From positions 496,001 through 560,000 of the forward strand of contig NZ_CP162553.1 in NCBI RefSeq assembly GCF_040939785.1: 64,000 bases of DNA, read 5' to 3'. A program made the position numbers and the translations under genes. The stretch's first letter is position 1. Each line of letters opens with the position of its first letter. The stretch comes from Bradyrhizobium lupini (GTDB taxonomy: Bacteria; Pseudomonadota; Alphaproteobacteria; Rhizobiales; Xanthobacteraceae). Under the pieces are notes generated by a model. It was not told where the DNA came from. It ran no database searches and saw only the letters and a list, made by a program, of their open reading frames with translations. Positions 1 to 8,502 of this stretch are shown one piece after another.

Positions 1-1934
1 GCAGGATCGCGGAGAAGTCGCGAGAGTTTGTCGAGAGGCTAAAAAAGGCCTTCGGTGTCGCCAACATGGGCGACGCACTCGACAAAATCGCCGCGAAACT
101 GTCGTCCGTAGACGTAGACAAGATCATCGGATTCGTGTCGGGCTTCGCGGGCGGGCTCAGGTCTGTCTTCGATACCATCACCACCCTGCTGAAGAGCTTC
201 GCCACTGCGATGGGCAAGGACGGCAATAGTGCCGAAGTCCTGGGGAGGCTGACCGGGCAGATTGTTGCCTTGTCCGTCGCGCTCGGAACACTCGCTCCGG
301 TCTTGGCCGTGTTCACCGGCTTAGTGGGCATCATCGGCCGCATCGCGGGCCTGCTCGGTGGTCGGGCGTTGCTCGGTGCTGCGAGCGCCAACCCTGTTGG
401 CACCGCCGCCCTGCTCGCGTGGCTCCTCGCGGAGAACAACGACACTGGCCTATCGGATGCCTCAAAGAAACGGCCGGGCGAGACGACAAGCCAATGGCGA
501 GAGCGTCAACGCCAGCACAAGAAAGACCTGTACCAGAAGCAGAGTGGCGATGGCTTCAACCCCGCGGACGTTCACCCGATGAGCTTCATCGGGAACAAGC
601 TGGACAATCTCGGTGGGAAGATCGAACGCGCCTCGTTCATGAGCACTGACTTCAGTTCCCGCGGTCGCACCTACAGAAGCGGCGGAGGACTGAGCGGCAG
701 CGCAGCGATCGGCGCCAACATGAACCGGATCGTCAGCGGTGTCGGCACTCCCGATGCACTGTGGAAGAAGGTAATGCCGGGTGGCGTCCTTCCGAACTTC
801 GGTGTTGGCTCTGGCGGCATCATCAAGCACAGCAACATCCCTTCGTTCAACGGTGGAGGTGGCAGCGTTGACGATATGAGCAGGTCGGCCTTCGATAACA
901 AGTTCGCCGGCACTCCTCTTGCAGGCAAGTACGATCAGATCGTCGCGGCAGCAAGAGCCAACGGCATCTCGCCTGCGCTGCTGGCCGGCGTGATCGCGCA
1001 CGAAACCGGCAACGGTCATGTGCTGTCGGGAAACAACGTGGCAGGGCTGATGGACCCCGCAACCGGCATGGCGAAAAAGATGCAATTCGCCAGCCTCGAC
1101 GGGGGTATCAGCCGGGCGGGCCAAGTGGTCGCGAAGAACTACCGTCTGGCCGGTGGCAACCTCGACAAGATGGGCGAGCGCTATGCACCGGTCGGTGCCG
1201 CGAATGATCCACGTAGGTTGAACGGTGGCTGGCCCGCGGGCGTGCGCAAGCAGATGAATGCGCTGTCCGGCGGTGGATCAGCCGGCAGCGGCGATGCCCT
1301 TGCATGGGCCGAAAAGTACAAGGGCATGAACGAGCATACCGACAACCGAGTGTTAGCGGCGGCCCTTGGCGGCGACGTGCGCGGCAAGTCGAATGCTTGG
1401 TGTGCTCGCTTCGTCAACAAGGCGTTGGAAGCCGCCGGGGGTAACGGCACAGGCAGCGCGGTGGCGAACAGCTTCCAGAAGTGGGGCTCCGCGATCAGCC
1501 CGCCCGAGGTCAAGCGCAATGACGTTCTGCTTCAGACGCACGGCCTTGGTTACAATCAGCCCGGTGGCCACGTAGGCCTCGCGACAGGCGAGACCCGCAT
1601 GCAAAACGGCCGACTGCAAATCAAGATGCTGGCCGGCAATGACGGAGACTCGGTGCGTGAGCACTGGATCGACGCCGACAAGAACCTGATGGTTCGTCGC
1701 GGCAATCCCATCGGTCAGGTCCCGTCGCCGGCTGACGTGGTCAAGAACGTTCCTGCTGCTCCGCAGTCCGGCATCCCGATGAGGGGTGACTTTGGCGGTG
1801 GTGGTCGTGGCAACGTCGCGATCCACATCAACGGTGGCTCGCACGATCCGGAAGCTCTGGCCACCCTGGTCCAGCGCCGCGTCGACGAGAAGATGAACTG
1901 GCGCGCTCACGACAGCGAGTCCGAATACACCTAA
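1..1934 (+). CDS. Phage tail tape-measure C-terminal part with two cell-wall hydrolase domains (partial)
   Basis: The frame is open through the left edge (codons in phase from base 3), so the ATG at 66 is probably internal and only the C-terminal part is visible. Counting from that ATG, residues 60-120 are hydrophobic and Ala/Gly/Leu-rich, as in tail tape-measure proteins. Residues 285-400 resemble a glucosaminidase/lysozyme-like domain, with candidate catalytic Glu313 in AHETGNG. Residues 410-550 resemble a TIGR02594-type or NlpC/P60-like amidase with Cys446 (NAWCARF) and His502 (GGHVGLATG). Tail proteins of this kind set tail length and locally open peptidoglycan during DNA injection. It is the last structural gene before a hairpin and the xis/int genes, which fits the end of a prophage. 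The domains are named from motifs only. Confidence 0.7.
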   Translation, partial: RIAEKSREFVERLKKAFGVANMGDALDKIAAKLSSVDVDKIIGFVSGFAGGLRSVFDTITTLLKSFATAMGKDGNSAEVLGRLTGQIVALSVALGTLAPVLAVFTGLVGIIGRIAGLLGGRALLGAASANPVGTAALLAWLLAENNDTGLSDASKKRPGETTSQWRERQRQHKKDLYQKQSGDGFNPADVHPMSFIGNKLDNLGGKIERASFMSTDFSSRGRTYRSGGGLSGSAAIGANMNRIVSGVGTPDALWKKVMPGGVLPNFGVGSGGIIKHSNIPSFNGGGGSVDDMSRSAFDNKFAGTPLAGKYDQIVAAARANGISPALLAGVIAHETGNGHVLSGNNVAGLMDPATGMAKKMQFASLDGGISRAGQVVAKNYRLAGGNLDKMGERYAPVGAANDPRRLNGGWPAGVRKQMNALSGGGSAGSGDALAWAEKYKGMNEHTDNRVLAAALGGDVRGKSNAWCARFVNKALEAAGGNGTGSAVANSFQKWGSAISPPEVKRNDVLLQTHGLGYNQPGGHVGLATGETRMQNGRLQIKMLAGNDGDSVREHWIDADKNLMVRRGNPIGQVPSPADVVKNVPAAPQSGIPMRGDFGGGGRGNVAIHINGGSHDPEALATLVQRRVDEKMNWRAHDSESEYT

Positions 1935-1944
1935 GACAGCAGCT

Positions 1945-1975
1945 CGGCCCCACGGGGCCGGGCAACTTTTTCGCC
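1945..1975 (+). terminator. Rho-independent terminator after the tape-measure gene
   Basis: CGGCCC (1945-1950) pairs with GGGCCG (1955-1960) around a 4-base loop. A TTTTT run at 1967-1971 follows. It lies 10 bases after the stop codon. Confidence 0.6.
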
Positions 1976-2066
1976 GTTTGCGTCAATAAAAATTCCAATG
2001 CAAATGCCGATCGATCATGTTCGAGTCGCGATCGACGTTCGGTCGCGTTGAAAGGAAAGCATCACC

Positions 2067-2249
2067 GTGAAGAGCCATCCAGTAGAGACCGCGATCGAAT
2101 TGATATTACCGGCCCTGTTTCGAGTTAGTGCAGACCATCGAGAGCCGGCGAGATCGGCAGCCGAGAATCTCATGTGTCTGATCGACGTGCAGGCATTCCA
2201 CGGAGCTTTTGCCGACGTGGAGACCCCGGGGGCCTCGGCAGACCTGTAG
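2067..2249 (+). CDS. Small hypothetical protein, 60 aa
   Basis: A GTG start at 2067 is preceded by AAAGGAAA (2051-2058), a good ribosome-binding site at about 8 bases. The product is a soluble, mildly charged 60-residue protein (starts MKSHPVETAI) with no recognisable motif, signal peptide or membrane segment. It sits between the phage structural gene and the excisionase-like gene, where small phage accessory proteins are common. No function can be assigned. The main argument for it being real is the ribosome-binding site. Confidence 0.4.
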   Translation: MKSHPVETAIELILPALFRVSADHREPARSAAENLMCLIDVQAFHGAFADVETPGASADL

Positions 2250-2382
2250 GCTAGAGCCACCCGGCTCAACTTAACTGCACCGCCCTCGGCCATACCGGGG
2301 GCGTTTCGCTTTGTTCGCGTGGACTGCCGCGGAACGCACCCTCATAATCCAGTACCCACCCCTCCATGTTGGCTTACGGCAA

Positions 2383-2796
2383 ATGACCATCAACTCTGAT
2401 GTCGGTATCATCAACGCGACTACCCCCCTCCGGCTGGACGTGGCCGCACGACTCGCTTTTCCCGATGGGTCGATGTCAGTTTCGGCGTTGAGGAGACTCG
2501 TGGTCTCAGGCAAGATCACTCATGAGTTTTTTGCTGGAAAATACTTCGTCACGTTGAACGCAATTGAGGAGTTTCGCGCATCATGCCGCGTCGTAGCAAA
2601 GGCCCCCGACTTGAACTCCAAACCGGAGAAGGCCGGACCCCTAAGTGGATCATCCGAGACGGGGCAAAAAACATCAGCACTCGATGCGATGAATGCGACC
2701 GCGAACAGGCTGAGGCAAGACTTGCAGAATACATCCTCGCCAAGCACGACCCGGCCAGGGCGATCAGGTCAGGTAGTCCAAATGAGGTCAAGATAG
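2383..2796 (+). CDS. Excisionase-like helix-turn-helix protein
   Basis: The start is placed at the ATG at 2383 (MTINSDV); the frame is open upstream to 2311, but that part is not protein-like. Residues about 17-68 (LRLDVAARLAF through FVTLNAIEEF) have the layout of a MerR/Xis-type winged-helix DNA-binding domain as in phage excisionases. The rest is a polar, Ser/Thr-rich tail. The gene overlaps the integrase by about 210 bases in another frame, a compact xis-int arrangement. By analogy it would direct the integrase towards excision. The assignment is from fold pattern and position only. Confidence 0.5.
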   Translation: MTINSDVGIINATTPLRLDVAARLAFPDGSMSVSALRRLVVSGKITHEFFAGKYFVTLNAIEEFRASCRVVAKAPDLNSKPEKAGPLSGSSETGQKTSALDAMNATANRLRQDLQNTSSPSTTRPGRSGQVVQMRSR

Positions 2797-3769
2797 CCGA
2801 CATCTTGGCTGTCGAGATGACCCGGATCGCGGCCAAGCCGAACCTGGACAACCACCGAAAGAAGGAACTGATCGCGGTCTGTCAGAACATGGGAAACTGG
2901 TTCGGCGATCGTGTGGTCGGTGACCTGAACGGCGAGTTACAGGAGCGCTACGCGGCAGAACGGACGCGCCACGTTATCAAGATGGTCGAAGGCGTGCGAA
3001 CCAACGTCGATACCGGCGAGCACGCTCCCGTAGCGGCGTATCGAGACCTGAAGTTTCTTGCCGCTGCGATCAACCGGTACTTCAAACATAAGGTCGGTGG
3101 CGTCGTCACGCAGTTCAGCCCTGTGCTGCCGGAGGCCCCGAGTCCCGTATCCGATGGCTGACGCGATCGGAAGCAGCCAAGCTGTTATGGGCCGCGTGGC
3201 GGGCGAGGAAGGAAACCAAGCTCCCGGGGAGCAAGGGCCGGCATACCTCACGCCACATTGCGAGGTATATCCTGGTCGCGCTCTACACGGGCTCCCGGAA
3301 TGGGGACATCTGCGGCGCCGCCACCATCCCGACTATCGGGCGCGGCTACGTCGACCTTGAGAAGGGCATCTTCAAACGCAAGCCGGACGACAAGAAAGAG
3401 ACCTCGAAGAGGCAACCCACGGTCCCCATCCCTCCCCGGCTACTGGCGCATATGCGGCGCTGGCACCGGCTCGGCATATCGCGGCGCGCCGTTATCGAGT
3501 TCAACGGCAAGCCGGTCCGTTCGGTCAGAGAGGGGTGGGCTTCAGTGGTAGAGCTGGCCGGTCTCGCGACTGAGAACAAGCAAGAGAAGGTCATCCGCCA
3601 CACCATGCGACACACGGCGATCACATGGTACTTGGACCAGGGCGTCGATATCGAGAAGGTCAGCCTCTATTGCGGGGTCTCGGTGGCGACGATCCGGAAG
3701 ACCTATCGCCACGTTATGCCGGGAACCTTCGATGACCTGCTCGACGCTGCCCACCAGATTGGGCGTTGA
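2583..3769 (+). pseudogene. Tyrosine-family phage integrase, split by a one-base frameshift
   Basis: The N-terminal half (2583-3139, starts MPRRSKGPRL) has the SAM-like core-binding region. The catalytic half continues in another frame to 3769. Moving frame at the C run 3136-3139 joins LPEAP to ESRIRWLTRSEAAKLL without loss, so one missing C in the CCCC tract explains the break. The second part carries the catalytic Arg in YTGSRNGD (codon 3296-3298), the H-x-x-R box in HTMRHTAIT (His codon 3599-3601) and a candidate nucleophile Tyr in TYRHVMPG. Repaired length is about 395 residues, normal for the family. As read, translation stops at 3161 before the catalytic domain, so the prophage may be unable to excise by itself, unless this is a sequencing error. 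Confidence 0.85.
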
Positions 3770-3810
3770 ATATCCGGGCGAAAGTGGATAGAAGGCCGGC
3801 ATTGGTTTGG

Positions 3811-3835
3811 GGCTCCCGTGGGGAGCCTCACTCGT
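3811..3835 (+). terminator. Hairpin after the integrase
   Basis: GGCTCCC (3811-3817) pairs perfectly with GGGAGCC (3821-3827) around GTG. Only a short T-containing stretch follows (tcactcgttt), so it is a moderate terminator candidate for int. Confidence 0.45.
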
Positions 3836-3877
3836 TTGCGACTGCCGCGAGGTAGTTCGCAGGGCTGAGTGAGCTGA

Positions 3878-3901
3878 GGTTTCTGCTACGGTTTCTGCTA
3901 C
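3878..3901. repeat. Perfect 12-bp tandem duplication at the prophage/chromosome junction
   Basis: GGTTTCTGCTAC occurs at 3878-3889 and again at 3890-3901, between the integrase terminator and the first chromosomal gene. Direct repeats here are candidates for integrase arm-binding sites or part of attR. No tRNA gene is visible in 3828-3989. The other att half lies outside the window, so the core cannot be defined. Confidence 0.4.
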
Positions 3902-3989
3902 AGAGCATCAACCGATCCGCATAAGCCTCTGATAATACTAGCGCTTTCGCTGGTCTCGCTCTAACCGCTCGAAGGGAGCGGGACAGCTG

Positions 3990-4967
3990 ATGATGGCCTT
4001 TGGACTGATAGCCCTGATCGCCGGCGCTGCGTCGGCCCTGATGTTCGCCTCGATCATTTCGGGCGCGCTGATCTCGCTCGTCCTGTTCTATCTCGCACCG
4101 CTGCCGCTGATGGTCGCTTCGATCGGCTGGGGACCGCTTTGCGCGAGCCTCGGCGGCATCGCCGCCGCGCTTGGCCTCGGCGCCCTGTTCGGCCTGCCCT
4201 ATTGCATCGCCTTCGCCCTCACCGTCGCATTGCCGGCCTGGTGGCTCGGCCATCTCGTCCTGCTCAGCCGGCCGGTCGGAGCCGCCGCGCCGGAGCCCGC
4301 CGCCGAGCCGCCCACCGAGCCTGCGCTGGAGTGGTATCCGGTCGGCCGTATCCTGCTGTGGATCGCGGGCTTCGCCACACTGACCACGATCGCCGCGCTG
4401 CTCACGATCGGCACCGACGCGGAGACCATCACCGGCACGCTGCGCCGTGGCTTGATGCGCCTCCTCCGCGCCGCCGACCCGCAGAGCTCCGGCGAGACCG
4501 ACCAATTCGTCGGCGCACTGGTGCGTATCTTGCCGGCGGGTGCCACCATCGTTGCGATGATGACGCTGACCCTCAACCTCTGGCTCAGCACCAAGGTGAC
4601 GGCGACGTCGGGCCGGTTGCGGCGCCCCTGGCCGGACCTGATGACCGCGGAGCTGCCGCCGATGACGCTCGTGGCGCTCTGCGTCGCGCTCGCCTTCTGC
4701 TTCACCGGCGGACTGCTTGCGATCGCGGCGCAAATCGCGACGGCTGCGCTGATGATGGGGTACGCGCTGACCGGCTTTGCCGTGCTGCATACGCTGACGC
4801 TGGCGCTGAAGAGCCGCACCTTCTGGCTCGGCTCGACCTACGCCGTCGTCGTCGTGTTCGGATGGCCCGTCATCGCGATGGTGATCCTCGGCCTCGCCGA
4901 TGCCGTGTTCGGCCTCCGCGAACGCTTCCTTCGCACGCGCCAGCCACCGCCGCTGCCGACCTCTTGA
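3990..4967 (+). CDS. DUF2232 family integral membrane protein
   Basis: A 325-residue, very hydrophobic protein with about eight predicted membrane segments (first at residues 2-30, last near 285-310) and a basic C-terminus. In alphaproteobacteria this family normally sits between rpsR and rplI, and here it lies directly upstream of rplI. Its function is unknown. The start is ATG 3990 (a second ATG follows at 3993), with AAGGGAG at 3972-3978. Its usual upstream neighbours rpsF-rpsR are not visible, because the prophage occupies that side. Confidence 0.75.
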   Translation: MMAFGLIALIAGAASALMFASIISGALISLVLFYLAPLPLMVASIGWGPLCASLGGIAAALGLGALFGLPYCIAFALTVALPAWWLGHLVLLSRPVGAAAPEPAAEPPTEPALEWYPVGRILLWIAGFATLTTIAALLTIGTDAETITGTLRRGLMRLLRAADPQSSGETDQFVGALVRILPAGATIVAMMTLTLNLWLSTKVTATSGRLRRPWPDLMTAELPPMTLVALCVALAFCFTGGLLAIAAQIATAALMMGYALTGFAVLHTLTLALKSRTFWLGSTYAVVVVFGWPVIAMVILGLADAVFGLRERFLRTRQPPPLPTS

Positions 4968-4995
4968 GTTCAAGTCCGAAAGTTCAAGTTCGAAA
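4968..4995 (+). repeat. 14-bp imperfect tandem repeat in the rplI leader
   Basis: GTTCAAGTCCGAAA (4968-4981) is followed at once by GTTCAAGTTCGAAA (4982-4995), one mismatch. It starts right after the DUF2232 stop codon and precedes the rplI ribosome-binding site. It may be a slippage duplication; a role in the leader is unproven. Confidence 0.5.
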
Positions 4996-5030
4996 TTCCA
5001 CCTCACTCAACACATCAAAGGAGAACGAAT

Positions 5031-5636
5031 ATGGAAGTCATTTTGCTGGAACGCGTCAACAAGCTCGGTCACATGGGCGAAGTCGTGAAGGTTCGCGACG
5101 GCTATGCCCGCAATTTCCTGCTCAAGCGCGGCAAGGCGCTGCGCGCCACCGCCGACAACCGTGCCAAGTACGACGGCATGAAGGCCGAGCTCGAGGCTCG
5201 CAACCTTGAGTCCAAGGGCGAGGCGTCCAAGGTCGCCGAGAAGATCCAGGGCAAGAACATCATCGTGATCCGTCAAGCTTCGGAAGCCGGTCAACTGTTC
5301 GGCTCGGTCAACGTGCGCGACATCGTCGTGGCGTTCGAAGCCGACGGCGTTTCGCTGTCCCGCCCGCAGGTTCAGCTCGATGCGCCGATCAAGACCATCG
5401 GCAAGCACACCATCACGGTCGCCATCCACCCCGAGGTCGAGGTCGAGATCAGTGTCACCGTGGCGCGCAGCCAGGACGAGGCCGAGCGCATCAACCGCGG
5501 CGAGGACATCTCGAGCCGGAACGAAGACCGGGATGCTGCGGCCGAAGCGATCGCAGCCGCCGGCGAGTTCTTCGACCCGGAAGCCCTGCAGGACGACGCC
5601 GAGCCGGCGCCGGCCGCGGAAGAGACCGAGAAGTAA
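5031..5636 (+). CDS. rplI: 50S ribosomal protein L9
   Basis: Starts [17 protein letters not shown] and continues with the L9 N-terminal signature [13 protein letters not shown], which binds 23S rRNA. A long charged helix (about residues 40-75) links it to the C-terminal domain (about 80-150). A further Glu/Ala-rich tail of about 40 residues (ends EETEK) makes the protein 201 residues, longer than the roughly 150 of E. coli L9, a common alphaproteobacterial extension. AAAGGAGAA precedes the ATG by 7 bases. A strong terminator follows. L9 stabilises the L1 stalk region and helps maintain reading frame. Confidence 0.97.
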   Translation: MEVILLERVNKLGHMGEVVKVRDGYARNFLLKRGKALRATADNRAKYDGMKAELEARNLESKGEASKVAEKIQGKNIIVIRQASEAGQLFGSVNVRDIVVAFEADGVSLSRPQVQLDAPIKTIGKHTITVAIHPEVEVEISVTVARSQDEAERINRGEDISSRNEDRDAAAEAIAAAGEFFDPEALQDDAEPAPAAEETEK

Positions 5637-5663
5637 GCCTCGCGTTCGCGCAGGCTTTCGAAG

Positions 5664-5691
5664 CCCGGTCGCCTCAGGCGGCCGGGTTTTT
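5664..5691 (+). terminator. Rho-independent terminator of rplI
   Basis: CCCGGTCGCC (5664-5673) pairs with GGCGGCCGGG (5677-5686), one G-T pair, loop TCA, then TTTTT at 5687-5691. Confidence 0.9.
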
Positions 5692-5889
5692 CGTTGTGGC
5701 GGCACAATCCTTGCTCAGCATCGCGATCGACGCGAGCGCCGTCGCCGTATGGTCTCGACCCCGGCGCTGACGCAGAAAACGCCGGCTGCGGCGACGGAGA
5801 CCTGACGGCCCGACTTGATCACCCTCGCCCGGCAGATCCGCTTCTCGCCGACCGCGGGCGACAACAGATTGAGCTTGTAGCCGAAACGA
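5692..5889. other. Intergenic stretch between convergent transcription units
   Basis: Together with the flanking terminators this gap is about 300 bases. I see no convincing ORF with a ribosome-binding site, no RNA gene and no repeat; the longer ORF crossing it on the + strand is the mirror of the low-complexity gene at 5939-6967. Confidence 0.6.
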
Positions 5890-5917
5890 CGAAGGCCGCG
5901 CGAGAGCGCGGCCTTCG
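5890..5917 (-). terminator. Terminator-like hairpin of the c-type haem protein gene
   Basis: CGAAGGCCGCGC (5890-5901) pairs perfectly with GCGCGGCCTTCG (5906-5917) around GAGA. Read on the - strand it is 21 bases after the stop codon and is followed by TCGTTTCGG, a weak T stretch. Confidence 0.7.
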
Positions 5918-5938
5918 CATGTCTAAAAATGTGGTCGC

Positions 5939-6967
5939 CTATCGCGAAATCGGCGGCGTCGGCGGACCGGACGATTCGGCTGGCGCCGGTGGAGTCGCAG
6001 CGGTCGCGGGCGGCGCCGGTTCCTGCGACTTCGCTGGCGGTTCGGCGCTCGCGGCGGGCTTGGGAGCAGCCTCTTCCGCCGCCTTGGGCGCAGCTGGCTC
6101 GGGGGGCTTCGCGGCGGACGGTGCGGCCGGCATCACCTGCGGCACCGGATCGGGCCGCAACGCCGGAGCTTCGCTGCCGCGCGGCTCCACCTTGGCGCTT
6201 TCCGGCTTGGCCTCGGCGGGCTTGTCGGACGGCTTGCTGCCTTCGGGTTTGCTGCCTTCGGATTTAGCTTCGCCGGAATCCACCTTCGCAGTCTCGGGCT
6301 TTGTCTCAGGCTTGGACTCGACCTTCGGCTCGCTCTTCTTGTCGTCTGCCGTCGGCGCCGCGGCATCGACCTTCGGCGCCTCATCACTTCCCGGCTTGCC
6401 GCGCTTGCCGAGACGCTTGGCCTTGCGCCCTTCGGGGACAGCCTGGCCCTCGGGCTTCGCACCTTCCTTCGTTCCTTCTTCGGCCGGCCGCGCGGCGCGC
6501 TTCTGACGCGCGCCCTCGGCCGCGGGAGCGGCACCCTCGCCTTCCGGCTTGGCGGACTCCTGGGAACGTTGCCGGCGGCCCTGATGTTCAGGAGACTGCG
6601 CGGGATTGGTATTGGCTTCCTTGTCCTTATCCTTGGCGCCGTCCTTCTTGTCCTTGCCGTCCTTATGGCCGTCCTTCGCCTGGAAGCGGGTGTCGGTGGC
6701 CCCGTTGGAGACGAGGTAGGAGGCAAGCACGCCGGCCATGTCGGGGCTGGTCGTGTAATGCTGGCGCAGGAAGCCCGGCAAGGAGCCCGGCGCCACTGTT
6801 TTCAAAAGGCCGCGCGGGCTCTTGTGACATGCATTACAGGTCTGCGCGAAAAGCTGGGATGGGGCCTTGCCGGCCTCGAGGTTCGTCGCCTGCGCGAAAA
6901 CGGTATCGGTCGCGCCGAAGCCGATCAGAAGCAAGATCGTCGCGAGGCTGAGCGCTCGGCTCGACAT
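5939..6967 (-). CDS. Secreted mono-haem c-type protein with a long disordered tail
   Basis: A signal peptide (about residues 1-26, cut after VFAQA) is followed by CNACH at residues 44-48, a CxxCH haem c attachment site, and a short cytochrome-like segment (LPGFLRQHYTTSPDM, ASYLV) up to about residue 90. The remaining 250 residues are low-complexity, rich in Lys, Glu, Pro and Ala, and probably unstructured. The start is ambiguous: ATGs lie at 6982, 6976, 6973 and 6967. GGAG at 6980-6977 is 9 bases upstream of the ATG at 6967, so I chose that one (342 residues). It is a single-gene unit. The periplasmic electron-transfer role is inferred from the CxxCH motif alone. Charged tails like this can bind the cell wall or a partner. 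Confidence 0.75.
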   Translation of the reverse strand: MSSRALSLATILLLIGFGATDTVFAQATNLEAGKAPSQLFAQTCNACHKSPRGLLKTVAPGSLPGFLRQHYTTSPDMAGVLASYLVSNGATDTRFQAKDGHKDGKDKKDGAKDKDKEANTNPAQSPEHQGRRQRSQESAKPEGEGAAPAAEGARQKRAARPAEEGTKEGAKPEGQAVPEGRKAKRLGKRGKPGSDEAPKVDAAAPTADDKKSEPKVESKPETKPETAKVDSGEAKSEGSKPEGSKPSDKPAEAKPESAKVEPRGSEAPALRPDPVPQVMPAAPSAAKPPEPAAPKAAEEAAPKPAASAEPPAKSQEPAPPATAATPPAPAESSGPPTPPISR

Positions 6968-7248
6968 TCCCATCATCTCCATTGAATTCCGAGAGGTGCA
7001 GCCGGCAGGCGGCGCCGCGGCGGGTCACCTTTTATCCGATTGAGCCGCGAATGGAAGCAGGCACCGCGCGCAAGGATGTGATTAAGCGGTTTTGGAATAT
7101 CCGCTTTGAGCACAGCGCAATAGCGGGCCCGGGACACCTCCCTAGATCTAGATGCAAGCGCATAGGAACCGCTGAGATGCCCGGGCGTAGGGTGTGAAAG
7201 GCCGGGTTAGTCGCATCTCTTCGGGTTCGCTCGAGAGGATGGGTGCCG

Positions 7249-8499
7249 ATGGACCGATTGTTGCGTCAATTCCTGTCTCAATTCATCCGCCGCGGGTCGA
7301 TGACGGTGACCACGGCGAAGGGCTCGAAGTTCACCGTCGGCGACGGCTCGGGCGAACCGGTCGCAGTCCGCTTCGTCACCGCGGACGCAGAGCGGAAGAT
7401 CCTCGTCAATCCCGAGCTCGGGCTTGGCGAGGCCTATATGGACGGCGAGTTCATTGTCGAGCATGGCACCATAGCTGATGCTCTCGCGATCCTGCTCGGT
7501 CAACCCGAGCTGTTGCCGCACTGGGCAAAACCCTGGTGGCACCTGCGCTATCTGGTGCGGCACCTGAAGCAGTTCAATCCGCGCCCGCGATCCCGCCGCA
7601 ACGTCGCACATCATTACGATCTCGATGCGAGGCTCTATTCGCTCTTCCTCGACGCCGACAAGCAATATAGCTGCGCCTATTTCGAGACGCCGGAGAGCAC
7701 GCTCGACGATGCACAGCTTGCCAAGAAACGGCACGTCGCCGCAAAGCTGCTCGTCAAGAGCGGCCAGCGCGTCCTCGACATCGGTTCGGGCTGGGGCGGA
7801 CTTGGGCTCTATCTCGCCGAGATCGCAGGTGCTGACGTCACCGGCATAACGTTGTCGACCGAGCAGTTGCAGATCGCCAATGCGCGCGCAGCCGAAAAGG
7901 GCCTGACCGGATCGGCCAAATTCCTGCTTCAGGACTATCGCGACATCGCCGGTCCGTTCGACCGCATCGTCTCAGTCGGCATGCTGGAGCATGTCGGCGC
8001 CCGCTTCTACGACACCTACTTCCGGCGCTGCGCCGAGCTGCTGGATAAGGACGGCGTCATGTTGCTGCACTCGATCGGCCGTTCGCAGGGCCCGGACTCC
8101 ACCAATCCCTGGATCGCCAAATACATCTTTCCCGGCGGCTACATCCCCGCCCTCTCGGAGGTGCTGCCGGCGATCGAGCGGGCGGGCTTGCTGGTCTGCG
8201 ACATCGAGATTTTGCGCCTTCATTACGCCGAAACCCTGAAGGCATGGCGCGAGCGCTTCATGGCGCGACGCGAAGAAGCCGTGCAGCTGTATGACGAGCG
8301 CTTCGCGCTGATGTGGGAATTTTATCTAGCAGCCAGCGAGATGACGTTCCGCAAGCAGCATATGATGAACTTCCAGATTCAACTCACCCGCCGTCAGGGC
8401 GTCGTGCCGATGACGCGCAACTACATCGCGCGTGAAGAAGCCCGACTGCGGGCCGTCGAAGCCGGCGCCACGCCGAGGCTGAAGCTGGCTGGTGAATGA
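7249..8499 (+). CDS. cfa: Cyclopropane-fatty-acyl-phospholipid synthase
   Basis: 416 residues, the usual size. The SAM-binding loop VLDIGSGWGG is at about residues 175-184, and the family motifs YSCAYF (about 142) and VGMLEHVG follow. It transfers a methylene group from S-adenosylmethionine to unsaturated acyl chains of membrane phospholipids, typically on entry into stationary phase or under acid stress. The frame opens with a GTG at 7243, but the ATG at 7249 (MDRLLRQF) is better placed behind AGAGG (7234-7238). It stands alone, with about 280 bases upstream for a promoter. Confidence 0.93.
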   Translation: MDRLLRQFLSQFIRRGSMTVTTAKGSKFTVGDGSGEPVAVRFVTADAERKILVNPELGLGEAYMDGEFIVEHGTIADALAILLGQPELLPHWAKPWWHLRYLVRHLKQFNPRPRSRRNVAHHYDLDARLYSLFLDADKQYSCAYFETPESTLDDAQLAKKRHVAAKLLVKSGQRVLDIGSGWGGLGLYLAEIAGADVTGITLSTEQLQIANARAAEKGLTGSAKFLLQDYRDIAGPFDRIVSVGMLEHVGARFYDTYFRRCAELLDKDGVMLLHSIGRSQGPDSTNPWIAKYIFPGGYIPALSEVLPAIERAGLLVCDIEILRLHYAETLKAWRERFMARREEAVQLYDERFALMWEFYLAASEMTFRKQHMMNFQIQLTRRQGVVPMTRNYIAREEARLRAVEAGATPRLKLAGE

Positions 8500-8502
8500 G
8501 TC

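Noticed and set aside
3129..3161. Programmed frameshift in the integrase
   Set aside because: The C run lacks a standard slippery heptamer and no downstream pseudoknot is evident; a plain one-base loss is simpler.
3828..3989. tRNA gene as the phage attachment site
   Set aside because: No cloverleaf, T-loop or CCA-like end could be traced on either strand.
3828..5006. 392-residue ORF on the - strand
   Set aside because: Antisense to the DUF2232 gene, composed of Arg, Gln, Gly and Asp repeats typical of shadow frames.
5694..6506. Gly/Ala/Ser-rich ORF on the + strand
   Set aside because: It is the mirror image of the low-complexity tail of the haem protein gene and starts inside the rplI terminator region.
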